A DNA stretch of 64,000 bases from assembly GCA_025359045.1 (NCBI GenBank), contig JANYHN010000021.1, positions 62,001 to 126,000 of the forward strand. The letters are read 5' to 3'. The position numbers and the translations under genes were made by a program. The DNA comes from Hyphomicrobiales bacterium (GTDB lineage Bacteria > Pseudomonadota > Alphaproteobacteria > Rhizobiales > Aestuariivirgaceae). Numbering within the stretch: the first letter of the stretch is position 1; each line of letters starts with the position of its first letter. Below, in pieces: positions 17,753-26,611 of the stretch. The notes under the pieces are model-generated. The model was not told the DNA's origin. It saw only the letters and a program-made list of their open reading frames with translations, and did not search any database.

Positions 17753-18856
17753 ATGAAATTCTCAAAAAAACTTCTAAATACGACAGTGGCATTTACGCTG
17801 CTGGTTTCCACGACTGCTGCCAATGCAGCCATGATGGATGATCTCGTAGCAGCTGCTAAGAAAGAAGGCCAACTCACCGTAATCGCTTTACCTCATGATT
17901 GGTGTGGTTATGGCGCGGTGATTGATGGCTTCAAAAAGAAGTATGGCCTCACCATCAATGAATTGAATCCAGACGGCGGTTCGGGCGATGAAATTGAAGC
18001 TATTAAAGCAAATAAGGGCAACACGGGCCCACAAGCTCCAGACGTGATTGACGTTGGTCTTTCATTCGGCCCATCGGCCATGAAGGAAGGTTTGTTGCAA
18101 CCTTATAAAGTTTCGACGTGGGATTCGATTCCAGATACTGCCAAAGATAAAGACGGCTTTTGGTATGGCGATTACTATGGCGTTCTCACATTCGTGGTGA
18201 ATGCTGATATTGTGAAGAATCTTCCAACCGACTGGGCTGATTTGCAAAAGCCAGAAATGAAGAATTCGGTTTCACTTTCGGGCGATCCACGCAGCGGCAA
18301 CCAATCCATTCAAACAGTTTTTGCTGCAGGTCTCTCGGCCAATTGGGGTGACGTTGATAAAGCAGCTGAAGCTGGCTTGGCTTTCTATGCCGAATTGCAA
18401 AAGAAAGGCAATTTTGTTCCGGTGGCTGGCCAATCTGCCTCGCTTGCCCAAGGTACAACCCCTATGACTGTGTTGTGGGACTATAATGGTCTGGCCGCGC
18501 GTGACAGCTTGAAGGGCAACCCGAAAATTGAAGTGATCGTGCCAAAAACTGGCGTTGTTGCTGGTGTTTATGTGCAAGCCATTTCTGCTTTTGCTCCTCA
18601 TCCGGCAGCTGCAAAACTTTGGATGGAATACCTTTATTCGGATGAAGGCCAATTGATGTGGCTTAATGGCTATTGCCATCCAATTCGCTTCAATGATTTG
18701 GCCGCCAAGAAACTGATTCCTGCAGAAATGATGGCCAAGCTGCCACCAGCCGAAGGCTATGCCAAGGCATTGTTCCCAACATTGGAACAGCAGTCGGCCG
18801 CCAAAAAGTTGATTGGCGAAAATTGGGAAAAAGTTGTTGGCGTAATTCCAAAGTAA
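17753..18856 (+). CDS. ABC transporter periplasmic substrate-binding protein (Fe3+/putrescine/AEP-like class)
   Basis: A 367-residue exported binding protein. A signal peptide of about 25 residues ends TTAANA before AMMDD. The mature protein resembles cluster-D binding proteins (DLVAAAKKEGQLTVIALP at the start, PDVIDVGLSFG, then GFWYGDYYGVL). This class includes transporters for iron, polyamines, thiamine and 2-aminoethylphosphonate; the sequence alone does not tell the ligand. AAAAGGAACAG precedes the ATG. It is followed by a hairpin and by two permeases and an ATPase in one operon, the usual arrangement. Confidence 0.85.
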   Translation: MKFSKKLLNTTVAFTLLVSTTAANAAMMDDLVAAAKKEGQLTVIALPHDWCGYGAVIDGFKKKYGLTINELNPDGGSGDEIEAIKANKGNTGPQAPDVIDVGLSFGPSAMKEGLLQPYKVSTWDSIPDTAKDKDGFWYGDYYGVLTFVVNADIVKNLPTDWADLQKPEMKNSVSLSGDPRSGNQSIQTVFAAGLSANWGDVDKAAEAGLAFYAELQKKGNFVPVAGQSASLAQGTTPMTVLWDYNGLAARDSLKGNPKIEVIVPKTGVVAGVYVQAISAFAPHPAAAKLWMEYLYSDEGQLMWLNGYCHPIRFNDLAAKKLIPAEMMAKLPPAEGYAKALFPTLEQQSAAKKLIGENWEKVVGVIPK

Positions 18857-18867
18857 CAGAACAATTG

Positions 18868-18894
18868 CACCCCGCTGCTCAATGTTGCGGGGTG
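18868..18894 (+). terminator. Intergenic hairpin between binding protein and first permease
   Basis: CACCCCGC and GCGGGGTG form a perfect 8-base-pair stem with an 11-base loop. No T tract follows, so it probably acts as a processing or stabilising element that keeps the binding-protein transcript in excess, or as a partial terminator. Confidence 0.6.
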
Positions 18895-18906
18895 TGATGA
18901 TTTAAG

Positions 18907-19797
18907 ATGAGCAATACACCCACACTATCTGACCGTTCCGCACCGATGTTTGGCCGCAGCGTCTTGCCATGGCTTGGCATAGCGCCATTTTTTCTATTTG
19001 CAATTTTGTTCTTGGTGGCACCCACTGCGCTGCTTTTGGCGGGCGCATTTTTCAACAGTGAAGGTCAATTTACATTTCAAAATATTTTTGATTTGGCGCG
19101 GCCAGAAATTATCAATTCATTTTTGCTAACCATAAAGATCAGTGCGTTATCAGCTATATTTGGCGCACTGTTTGGTTTTTTTCTCGCTTATGCTGCTGTG
19201 AGCAGCGGCTTGCCAAAATGGATTAGACCGACGCTGATGACGTTTTCGGGTGTAGCCTCGAATTTTGCTGGCGTGCCGTTGGCCTTTGCATTTATCGCAA
19301 CACTTGGACGTTTGGGATTGGTGACAACGGCACTGAGCAGTATTTTCGGATTCAATATCTATGACGCGGGTTTTAATCTGCTCGATTTTTGGGGTCTGAC
19401 CATCACATATCTTTATTTTCAAATTCCGTTGATGGTATTGATTATGACGCCCGCAATTGATGGCTTGAAGCCGGAATGGCGCGAAGCCTCGACCATACTT
19501 GGTTCGAGCAAACTGCAACATTGGCGCTATGTGATTTTACCTATTCTTTGGCCAAGCCTTGTGGGTTCCACATTATTGTTGTTCGCGAATGCGTTCGGCG
19601 CTGTTGCAACGGCGTTTGCGCTTACCAACTCATCACTCAGCATTGTGACTATTCTGCTGTTTGCCCAAATTCGGGGCGACGTGTTTCATAATCCGGGCCT
19701 TGGCTATGCGTTGGCATTGGGGATGGTGATCATCACCGGCGCATCCAACTTGGCCTACATCATGTTGCGCGGACGCGCCGAAAGGTGGATGAAATGA
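18907..19797 (+). CDS. ABC transporter permease (first)
   Basis: A 296-residue inner-membrane protein with six clear hydrophobic segments and the permease cytoplasmic loop EASTILGSSKLQHWRYVILP, which contacts the ATPase. Starts ATG 18907, 12 bases after the hairpin. It pairs with the second permease, which begins four bases before its stop codon. Confidence 0.88.
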   Translation: MSNTPTLSDRSAPMFGRSVLPWLGIAPFFLFAILFLVAPTALLLAGAFFNSEGQFTFQNIFDLARPEIINSFLLTIKISALSAIFGALFGFFLAYAAVSSGLPKWIRPTLMTFSGVASNFAGVPLAFAFIATLGRLGLVTTALSSIFGFNIYDAGFNLLDFWGLTITYLYFQIPLMVLIMTPAIDGLKPEWREASTILGSSKLQHWRYVILPILWPSLVGSTLLLFANAFGAVATAFALTNSSLSIVTILLFAQIRGDVFHNPGLGYALALGMVIITGASNLAYIMLRGRAERWMK

Positions 19798-20585
19798 AGT
19801 CTTCGAAAGTAGGTGCGTGGGTCGCTCTCATTTTTGGTGCGCTTTATTTTATTGTGCCACTGCTGGCCACGTTTGAATTTTTGCTGCGGCTGAAGCGCGG
19901 CGAGTATAGCTTTGAAGCTTATCGCATCGTATTTTCGGATTCAGTTTTTCAGCAAGCTTTTTTATATTCGATGATACTGGCATTGGTGACCATCGTAATT
20001 GGTATAGCGCTGGTTGTGCCCACGGCTTACTTTGTTCAACTAAGACTGCCGAAGCTTCGACCTTTGGTAGAGTTCATTACACTTTTACCTTTGGTCATTC
20101 CGGCCATCATCATCGTGTTCGGCTATATCCGCATGTATAATACATCAAGCTTCTTGCCTCTGACACAAACAAGTGTCGGTACCGATGCTCTTTTGTCTTT
20201 GGGTTATGTTTCGCTGTCACTGCCTTATATGTACCGAGCCGTTGAAACCGGACTTCGCGCAATTGATATAGGCACGCTGACGGAGGCTGCCGAAAGTCTG
20301 GGAGCAAGTTGGTTTGGGATTATGTGGCGGGTAATTTTGCCAAATATCAGACCAGCGATTTTGAGCGGTGCGTTTTTGACCTTTGCAACAGTGATTGGCG
20401 AATTTACCTTTGCCAGCCTTCTCAACCGCCCTACATTTGGCCCCTACCTGCAATTGATCGGCGCCAAGCGTGCCTATGAACCTGCGGCACTGGCCGTAAT
20501 CTCATTCCTCATCACATGGGCCTGCATGGGTCTATTACAACTGGCCGGGCAAGCCTCACGCCGCAATATGGGAACAAAAGCATGA
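19794..20585 (+). CDS. ABC transporter permease (second)
   Basis: A 263-residue inner-membrane protein with about six helices and the loop EAAESLGASWFGIMWRVILP. The ATG at 19794 overlaps the first permease's stop by four bases (ATGA) and has AAAGG about 6-8 bases upstream; a GTG nine bases earlier is less likely. Its own stop overlaps the ATPase start in the same way. Confidence 0.88.
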   Translation: MKSSKVGAWVALIFGALYFIVPLLATFEFLLRLKRGEYSFEAYRIVFSDSVFQQAFLYSMILALVTIVIGIALVVPTAYFVQLRLPKLRPLVEFITLLPLVIPAIIIVFGYIRMYNTSSFLPLTQTSVGTDALLSLGYVSLSLPYMYRAVETGLRAIDIGTLTEAAESLGASWFGIMWRVILPNIRPAILSGAFLTFATVIGEFTFASLLNRPTFGPYLQLIGAKRAYEPAALAVISFLITWACMGLLQLAGQASRRNMGTKA

Positions 20586-21637
20586 GTTTTGTTGAAATTA
20601 AAAATCTGAACAAAAGTTTTGGTGTCAACCAAGTTGTGCGCGATGTGAACCTGAATATTGAGCGTGGCGAATTCATTTCGTTTCTCGGCCCGTCGGGCTG
20701 CGGCAAGACCACACTGCTGCGCATGGTGGCAGGATTTGAACTGGCAAGCTCGGGTCATATCAAAGTTGATGGGCAAGATTTTACCCATCTGAGTCCCGCT
20801 AAACGCGGAGTTGGAATGGTGTTTCAGGCCTACGCACTTTTCCCGAACATGACTGTAGCCGGTAATGTGGGTTTTGGTCTGAAGGTCGCTGGCAGGCCAG
20901 AATCAGAAATAAAGTCACGCGTCGCCGAGATGTTAGATTTGATTAAATTGCCGCATCTGGCAGAGCGTTACCCGTACCAAATGTCTGGCGGTCAACAACA
21001 GCGTGTGGCGTTGGCGCGCGCGCTTGCCGTGAGTCCACGCATCTTATTGCTAGATGAGCCGCTTTCAGCATTGGATGCTAAAATTCGTGTTTCTTTACGT
21101 GATGAAATTTGCGCTCTGCAAAAGAAACTCGGTATCACCACAATTTTTGTGACCCACGATCAAGAGGAGGCGCTCTCCATGTCAGATCGTGTGGTGGTGA
21201 TGAATGAGGGGCGCATTGAACAAAGTGGCACACCATTCGAAATTTATAACAAACCCAAAACCAGTTTTGTTGCGTCGTTTGTTGGAACATTGACAAAGAT
21301 CGAGGCCGAAATACGAGACGCAAAATCTGGTAAACTTATTGTGGATGGTCAAATGTTTTCTGTACAAAATATCAAAGGCCAAGTTGGCCAGAAAGTGACC
21401 ATCGCAATCCGCCCAGAAGCGATGACGCTAGGTAAGAGCACTAAAGCCGATAATCAATTCAAAGCGAAAGTCGAAGACATTAAATTTATGGGTTCAATCA
21501 TACGTGTGGCCACGCGGCTGGGTTCGCAAACCCTTGTACTGGATATGTTTAACCATGCTGACCAGCAACCACCGAAACTTGGAGAGCTTGTAACTCTAAA
21601 TTTTGCTCCCAGAGATGTGGTGTTTCTCGAAGATTAA
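20582..21637 (+). CDS. ABC transporter ATP-binding protein
   Basis: A 351-residue ATPase: Walker A GPSGCGKTT (about 36-44), signature MSGGQQQRVALARAL, Walker B ILLLDEPLSALD, and the switch histidine in IFVTHDQEEAL. The last 110 residues form a TOBE-type regulatory domain, as in PotA/FbpC/PhnT. The start is the ATG at 20582, which overlaps the second permease's stop by four bases and begins MSFVEIKNLNKSFG; a longer frame to 20516 is only read-through of the permease. It is the last gene of the importer operon and is convergent with agt. Confidence 0.92.
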   Translation: MSFVEIKNLNKSFGVNQVVRDVNLNIERGEFISFLGPSGCGKTTLLRMVAGFELASSGHIKVDGQDFTHLSPAKRGVGMVFQAYALFPNMTVAGNVGFGLKVAGRPESEIKSRVAEMLDLIKLPHLAERYPYQMSGGQQQRVALARALAVSPRILLLDEPLSALDAKIRVSLRDEICALQKKLGITTIFVTHDQEEALSMSDRVVVMNEGRIEQSGTPFEIYNKPKTSFVASFVGTLTKIEAEIRDAKSGKLIVDGQMFSVQNIKGQVGQKVTIAIRPEAMTLGKSTKADNQFKAKVEDIKFMGSIIRVATRLGSQTLVLDMFNHADQQPPKLGELVTLNFAPRDVVFLED

Positions 21638-21697
21638 GAGTCATGCACGTCGCACTAGATTAGTCCTTCACCGACCAACAAAGCAACTGTATCTAAT

Positions 21698-22759
21698 TTA
21701 CCGCGTGTGGATGGGTTCTGGCTGAATGGTGTCCTTGATCAACGGCAGGGGCCACTTCACAGGAACCAGCCATGCTTCAAACATTTCGGCCGTGCGCTCC
21801 CAAGTAAATTTCTGTGCTGCTGCATGAACCTTTGCGCGGTCAAGTGTTAGGGCCTGGGTGATGGCAATGCCAAGATCGGCATTTAACGCTCCTGTCACAT
21901 TTTGCTCTACGACATCAATGGGGCTCGATACGTTGAAGGCGGCAACAGGGGTGCCGCAAGCCATGGCTTCAATCATTACAAGACCAAATGTATCGGTGTG
22001 ACTCGGAAATACAAAAACATCTGCTGACGCAAGTGCTCGTGCATAGGTTGTCTCACGAAGATAGCCTGTGAAGACTGCATTTGGATATTTGGCTTCCAGC
22101 ATTTTCCGGTCCGGCCCGTCGCCAACTATAATTTTGGTTCCAGGCAAATCGAGTTTGAGAAAAGCTTCAATATTTTTGTCAATAATGACCCGTCCCGAAA
22201 GAACCATTGTTGGCTTTGGTAAATTCCAATAATCGCGGTCCCAAAGTTTGAATATCGAGTGGTCAACACCGCGCGTCCAAGTCTTTACATTGGTAAAACC
22301 ATGTTCTTCACAAACCTTCGAAACCGTGAGGGAAGGCGTCATCACGGCCTGAGAATGTTTGTGGAAACGACGCAGAATTGACCAGAAGAATGACGCAACA
22401 CCTGGAATGGGCACCCTGGCCGCCGCATATTCTGCAAAGCGAGTATGAAAGCTTGTGGTAAACGGAATCTTTCGTCTGAGGCACGCGCGCCGCGCTGCCC
22501 AGCCGAGTGGGCCTTCGGTTGCGATATGGATACAGTCTGGCTTCATTGCATCAATTTCCAAGCCAATTTTACGTGCGCCGGGAAAGCTCAATTCAATTTC
22601 AGCATAACCCGGCATTGGCCAATTGCGCCTGCCTTCAGGTGTAATGTAGCTGACCTTGTGACCGCGTTCGCGAAGCTTTGCACCTGTGGTTTGAAGAGTT
22701 CGAACGACGCCGTTAACTTGCGGCGGCCAAGCGTCGGTCACGATCAGTATGTGCATCAT
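21698..22759 (-). CDS. agt: GT4 glycosyltransferase, Agt-like (diacylglycerol glycosyltransferase)
   Basis: A 353-residue GT-B glycosyltransferase beginning HILIVTDAWPPQVNGVVRTL, a pattern shared by GT4 enzymes acting on lipids (MgtA/PimB-like and the Agt family). The nucleotide-sugar-binding region is FVFPSHTDTFGLVMIEAMA (EX7E-like motif). In marine Roseobacter and rhizobia, Agt acts with the phospholipase PlcP to make glucosyl- or glucuronosyl-diacylglycerol during phosphate starvation. Here the frame overlaps the 3' end of plcP by 47 bases, a tight translational coupling, which strongly supports that role. Start is ATG 22759 or 22756. The exact sugar is not determined. Confidence 0.82.
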   Translation of the reverse strand: MMHILIVTDAWPPQVNGVVRTLQTTGAKLRERGHKVSYITPEGRRNWPMPGYAEIELSFPGARKIGLEIDAMKPDCIHIATEGPLGWAARRACLRRKIPFTTSFHTRFAEYAAARVPIPGVASFFWSILRRFHKHSQAVMTPSLTVSKVCEEHGFTNVKTWTRGVDHSIFKLWDRDYWNLPKPTMVLSGRVIIDKNIEAFLKLDLPGTKIIVGDGPDRKMLEAKYPNAVFTGYLRETTYARALASADVFVFPSHTDTFGLVMIEAMACGTPVAAFNVSSPIDVVEQNVTGALNADLGIAITQALTLDRAKVHAAAQKFTWERTAEMFEAWLVPVKWPLPLIKDTIQPEPIHTR

Positions 22760-23537
22760 CTTTCCAATTCAATTGCGCTGCGGGCTGTTTTTTCCAGTCA
22801 AGAATTTCAAAGCGACCATCGTGATGTTCAACAAGGGCCGTACAACTTTCCACCCAGTCGCCGTCATTTAAATAATGAATGCCGTCTATCATGCGGTCAT
22901 CAGCGGTATGGATGTGACCGCAGATCACACCTTCACATTTACATTCAAGTGCTTCACGCACGACTGCTTCTTCAAAGCGGGAAATAAATTCAACAGCTTT
23001 TTTCACTTTATATTTGAGGTAAGCAGAAAGAGACCAGTGGCCAAAGCCAAAAAACTTGCGGCAGGCAACGACCACAACGTTCAAATCCATCAAGCGTTCG
23101 TAAGCCCAATCGCCAAGCTTGGCGAGCCAGGGTGCAAAATAAATCACGCTATCAAATTTATCACCGTGTAAAACCAAGTAGCGCTTACCATTTGCAGCCT
23201 TGTGTACAGTCTCTTTTAACACAGCTACGCGGCCAAAACGGTGACCAGCGATATCGCGAAAGTTTTCATCATGATTACCGGGGACATAAATCACACGTGT
23301 TCCCTTTCGGGCTTTGCGTAAAAGTTTTTGGATCACGTCATTTTGTTTTTGATCCCAATACCAGTGCTTTTTCAGCGACCAACTGTCGATGAGATCACCC
23401 ACGACATAAAGATACTCGCTTTCAGTCTCGCGCAAGAAATGCAGCACAGCATCGCATTGCGCGCGCTTTGTGCCTAAATGCAAATCGGAAATAAAAATGC
23501 TGCGGTAATGTCGCGCGTCGGAAGCATTGGTTTTCAT
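22713..23537 (-). CDS. plcP: PlcP-like metallophosphoesterase (phospholipase C for membrane remodelling)
   Basis: A 274-residue calcineurin-like phosphoesterase with all metal motifs: ISDLHLG, VVGDLIDSW, PGNHDENF, VLHGDKFD and CGHIHTA. Proteins of this type are often named UDP-2,3-diacylglucosamine hydrolase, but the subgroup next to agt or btaAB is PlcP, which splits phospholipids to diacylglycerol and a phosphorylated head group under phosphate limitation (established for Sinorhizobium and Phaeobacter). The neighbours agt and btaAB favour PlcP here. It is divergent from btaA across a candidate Pho box. No signal peptide; action at the inner face of the inner membrane is likely. Confidence 0.85.
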   Translation of the reverse strand: MKTNASDARHYRSIFISDLHLGTKRAQCDAVLHFLRETESEYLYVVGDLIDSWSLKKHWYWDQKQNDVIQKLLRKARKGTRVIYVPGNHDENFRDIAGHRFGRVAVLKETVHKAANGKRYLVLHGDKFDSVIYFAPWLAKLGDWAYERLMDLNVVVVACRKFFGFGHWSLSAYLKYKVKKAVEFISRFEEAVVREALECKCEGVICGHIHTADDRMIDGIHYLNDGDWVESCTALVEHHDGRFEILDWKKQPAAQLNWKDDAHTDRDRRLAAAS

Positions 23538-23589
23538 GAATCAGCTGTCGGTTTATTTGTTCCTCTATGCATTCGCATTTGTGAAGGCT

Positions 23590-23618
23590 GTGTGACACAG
23601 CCGTAATGAGGTTGTCAC
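23590..23618 (+). promoter_or_regulatory. Candidate Pho box between plcP and btaA
   Basis: Three 7-base units occur exactly 11 bases apart: GTGTGAC (23590), CCGTAAT (23601) and TTGTCAC (23612). This spacing is that of PhoB-binding direct repeats (CTGTCAT units with 4-base spacers). The last unit matches well, the first two poorly. It sits 57 bases before the btaA ATG and 53 bases from the plcP ATG, suitable for controlling both divergent operons. Confidence 0.55.
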
Positions 23619-23674
23619 AGAGCGGAATTAATTCGTTCAAAACTTGTTCATGGATTCGTTATGAGGACTTCACA

Positions 23675-24907
23675 ATGACTGTCACTGCACTTGCCGAGCA
23701 ACATAATACCTTGGTTGGAACCGCAGCAATTCGCAGCCGCATGTTAAGCGTTGATGGAATGTTAGAGCGGCTATTCGCCTTTGCATTTCGCGGACTAGTT
23801 TATCCGCAAATCTGGGAAGACCCTGTTGTTGATTTGGCCGCGATGGAAATCAAGCCCGATCACCACATTGTTACGATTGCGTCTGGTGGTTGCAACGTGC
23901 TCAGCTATCTTTCTGAGTCACCAGCAAAGATTACAGCAGTGGATTTAAATCGCGCGCATGTGGCTTTGACCAAGTTGAAGCTTGCCGGTCTTCAGAGTTT
24001 GCCGAACTGGGATTCCTTCTATCGCTTTTTTGGTGATGCAGATGAAAAACAGAATATCCGTGACTACAAACATTATTTGCAGCCAGCACTCGATGATGCG
24101 ACGCGCGACTATTGGGAAGGTCGTAGCCTAACCGGGCGCAAACGCTTAAGCCAATTCAAAAACAACATCTATGCGCATGGCTTGCTTGGTCGGTTTATTG
24201 GTGTTGGCCACCGGCTTGCAAAAATTTATGGCCGTGATTTGGGATCCTATCTCAATTGTCGCACAGTTCAGGAACAACGAGATTATTTTGCCACGGAAAT
24301 TGCACCCTTGTTTGACAAACGTTTCGTCAAATGGCTGACCAACCGCCGTGTATCGCTCTACGGCTTGGGTATTCCACCAGCCCAGTATGAAGCCTTGGCC
24401 GGTGGATCGAGCATGGCGGAAGTGTTACATGAGCGTCTTGAGCGATTGACATGTGGATTTTCGCTCAATGACAATTATTTTGCGTGGCAAGCTTTTGGTC
24501 GCGGTTATGCGCCTAATGCGTCAGGTCCGCTGCCGCTCTATTTAGATCAACGCAATTTTGCAAAGCTTCGCTCAAATGCAGAGCGAGCATCAGTTCATCA
24601 GATTAACATGACCGATGCTTTGCTCGCTATGCCTTCGGAAAGCGTTGACCGTGTAGTGTTGCTTGATGCACAAGATTGGATGACCGACGCGCAGCTTAAC
24701 GCACTGTGGGCCGCAATCACCCATGCATCGCGTGGCGGTGCACGCGTTATTTTCCGGACCGCAGGCAAGCTGACAATTCTGCCAGGCCGAGTGGCTGACG
24801 AGGTGTTAGGGCAGTGGAATTATCTTGAAGAAAAATCTTTGGCATTAGGGCTGAAGGATCGTTCCTCTATCTATGGCGGATTTCATATCTATGAACGCGC
24901 CAGCTGA
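23675..24907 (+). CDS. btaA: BtaA: S-adenosylmethionine:diacylglycerol 3-amino-3-carboxypropyl transferase
   Basis: A 410-residue BtaA protein. It moves the 3-amino-3-carboxypropyl group of S-adenosylmethionine to diacylglycerol, giving diacylglyceryl-homoserine, the precursor of the phosphorus-free betaine lipid DGTS. Recognisable are the SAM-binding segment IVTIASGGCNVLSYL followed by ITAVDLNRAHVAL, and the downstream LTCGFSLNDNYFAWQAFGR and VVLLDAQDWMT. Length agrees with Rhodobacter/Sinorhizobium BtaA. ATG 23675 has GAGG about 10 bases upstream; the longer frame to 23606 runs into the promoter region. It overlaps btaB. The diacylglycerol would come from PlcP, encoded divergently. Confidence 0.92.
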   Translation: MTVTALAEQHNTLVGTAAIRSRMLSVDGMLERLFAFAFRGLVYPQIWEDPVVDLAAMEIKPDHHIVTIASGGCNVLSYLSESPAKITAVDLNRAHVALTKLKLAGLQSLPNWDSFYRFFGDADEKQNIRDYKHYLQPALDDATRDYWEGRSLTGRKRLSQFKNNIYAHGLLGRFIGVGHRLAKIYGRDLGSYLNCRTVQEQRDYFATEIAPLFDKRFVKWLTNRRVSLYGLGIPPAQYEALAGGSSMAEVLHERLERLTCGFSLNDNYFAWQAFGRGYAPNASGPLPLYLDQRNFAKLRSNAERASVHQINMTDALLAMPSESVDRVVLLDAQDWMTDAQLNALWAAITHASRGGARVIFRTAGKLTILPGRVADEVLGQWNYLEEKSLALGLKDRSSIYGGFHIYERAS

Positions 24908-25550
24908 GGTGATCCATGATCATGTCCTTGCCATGGACCGGATGTATCGTTGGCAGCGGCATATTTATGATGCCAGCCGCAGATTCTATCTTTTAGGCCG
25001 AAATGAAATGTTGCGCGGCCTTGATGCAAAGCCAAGGCAGTCAATTTTGGAAATCGGATGCGGCACGGGGCGCAATCTTGCTTTGGCGGCAAAGCTGTAT
25101 CCGGTAACAGATCTGTTTGGGATTGATATTTCCAACGAGATGTTGAAAACCGCCAAGGCCAATCTTGGTACTGCTGATGTTAAGTACCGTGTTCATCTTG
25201 CGCAAGGCGATGCAACCAACTTTGATGCGCAGTCTAGTTTTCAAAAACAGAGTTTTGACCGAATCTATTTTTCTTACACACTTTCAATGGTGCCGGAATG
25301 GCAAAAAGCGATCGACCATGCCCTCACAATGTTAGGCGATCATGGTGAACTACACATTGTCGATTTTGGCCAATGCGAAAATTGGCCCGTACCATTCAAG
25401 CGTCTGATGTTCCGCTGGTTGAAGTTGTTTGAAGTAAACCCACGTCAAGATTTACCAATTGTCTTGCAAGGGTTTGCGCAGAAACACAATTTAAAATTAG
25501 ATTTCTCGCGTTCTTTTTCGGGTTACGTTTGGCAAGCAGTTTTGCGTTGA
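24891..25550 (+). CDS. btaB: BtaB: diacylglyceryl-homoserine N-methyltransferase
   Basis: A 219-residue class I methyltransferase that adds three methyl groups to diacylglyceryl-homoserine to yield DGTS. SAM motif ILEIGCGTGRNL lies at residues 52-63, and the N-terminal MDRMYRWQRHIYDASRRFYL is characteristic of BtaB. The start MNAPAEVI at 24891 overlaps btaA by 17 bases; a start 18 bases upstream is possible. Second gene of the btaAB operon and convergent, 23 bases away, with the acyltransferase gene. Confidence 0.9.
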   Translation: MNAPAEVIHDHVLAMDRMYRWQRHIYDASRRFYLLGRNEMLRGLDAKPRQSILEIGCGTGRNLALAAKLYPVTDLFGIDISNEMLKTAKANLGTADVKYRVHLAQGDATNFDAQSSFQKQSFDRIYFSYTLSMVPEWQKAIDHALTMLGDHGELHIVDFGQCENWPVPFKRLMFRWLKLFEVNPRQDLPIVLQGFAQKHNLKLDFSRSFSGYVWQAVLR

Positions 25551-25573
25551 AATAGCGCAGCGGTACTATCACC

Positions 25574-26482
25574 TTAATCAGCATAAACGAATGTCGGGAA
25601 TTTGAATTCCAGATGGGGTTCTGGGGCGTCATCTCCGCCTAACGCCAACGTTATGGTCTTCAAGTTTTGCACAGTGGCAACGCGGTCGACAAAGCTCCTG
25701 TTTTCGTCCGATCCCACTGGTGTGCCGATTGAAATTTTTACACGCGAACCAATGCTGCGTACGGATTCACGGAAAAGCAGTGATAAACGCAACGCGTAAT
25801 TGATATGGCTCGTAATCTGGAACAGTCTGGAATTTTGACCATGAAAATAAATCGGTATCACGGTAACGCCGGGCAATCTCGCCAGCTTGCCCACGAAGGG
25901 ATGCCACGGGCTTTCAATGGCTGGCCCTGTGAATGGTTTCTGGCTGGTGGCCACACCACCACCCGGAAACACCACCATGCTATGGCCGGATTTTAGCCAC
26001 TCCACGGCACGGCGGCGCGTGGCCATGGTGGTGACCAGCGCGTCTTCTGTTCCACCGAAATCAACTGGCAAAAGATATTGATGTGCCTCGGGTGGCTGGC
26101 ACAAAAGGCTATGCGTCATGATCAATGTATCAGGTTTTATCGTAGTGGCCAGATGACCCATGGCTAACCCATCCACCACTCCAAAGGGGTGATTGGCCAC
26201 GAAGAGAATTGGGCCCTCACGTGGGACGGCGCCAAGAGCTGCTTTATCATAATCTAACTGGATATTGAGCAGGCGGATGCCCGCAGAAAAAATATTCTCG
26301 CCATTGCGGCGGCCTGTCGTCCAGTCTCGGTACAGCTTTTCGAGGCGCGGTTGACCCGTGCAGTATTCGATGCTGCGGATTACGAGACGCTTGAATAAAC
26401 CATGCTCTGGCCTTGTGTAACTAAAGCTTACTTCGTCTTCAAAACTAAAATCAAGAGACGGAAGCTCATAGGATTTTGACAT
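25574..26482 (-). CDS. Lysophospholipid-type acyltransferase (NHPxGxxD variant)
   Basis: A 302-residue acyltransferase with the catalytic motif NHPFGVVDG (97-105), an H-X5-D spacing instead of the H-X4-D of PlsC, then VDFGGTEDA and VVFPGGGVATS for substrate contact. This variant resembles the acyltransferase parts associated with ornithine-lipid synthesis, so an OlsA-like role (esterifying a lyso-aminolipid) is plausible; general 1-acylglycerol phosphate acylation cannot be ruled out. It has no signal peptide or clear membrane helix. A good candidate Pho box lies 26 bases upstream of its ATG, linking it to the neighbouring phosphate-sparing lipid genes. Confidence 0.72.
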   Translation of the reverse strand: MSKSYELPSLDFSFEDEVSFSYTRPEHGLFKRLVIRSIEYCTGQPRLEKLYRDWTTGRRNGENIFSAGIRLLNIQLDYDKAALGAVPREGPILFVANHPFGVVDGLAMGHLATTIKPDTLIMTHSLLCQPPEAHQYLLPVDFGGTEDALVTTMATRRRAVEWLKSGHSMVVFPGGGVATSQKPFTGPAIESPWHPFVGKLARLPGVTVIPIYFHGQNSRLFQITSHINYALRLSLLFRESVRSIGSRVKISIGTPVGSDENRSFVDRVATVQNLKTITLALGGDDAPEPHLEFKFPTFVYAD

Positions 26483-26507
26483 GGCTGGTTAAATCTCATC
26501 ATTGCGT

Positions 26508-26536
26508 GTGACCGTTCTGTGAGGCTTTCTTGACAG
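26508..26536 (-). promoter_or_regulatory. Candidate Pho box upstream of the acyltransferase gene
   Basis: On the minus strand the units CTGTCAA, GCCTCAC and CGGTCAC are separated by GAAA and AGAA, so they recur every 11 bases like PhoB direct repeats. CTGTCAA differs from CTGTCAT at one base, CGGTCAC from CTGTCAC at one. It is 26 to 54 bases ahead of the acyltransferase start codon. Confidence 0.65.
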
Positions 26537-26611
26537 CTATATGAAGGATTGAATGCGCGTAAGGTCGCGCCTATTTGGAAGCGTCAATGTCTATTGAAAT
26601 GCACAAAATCT

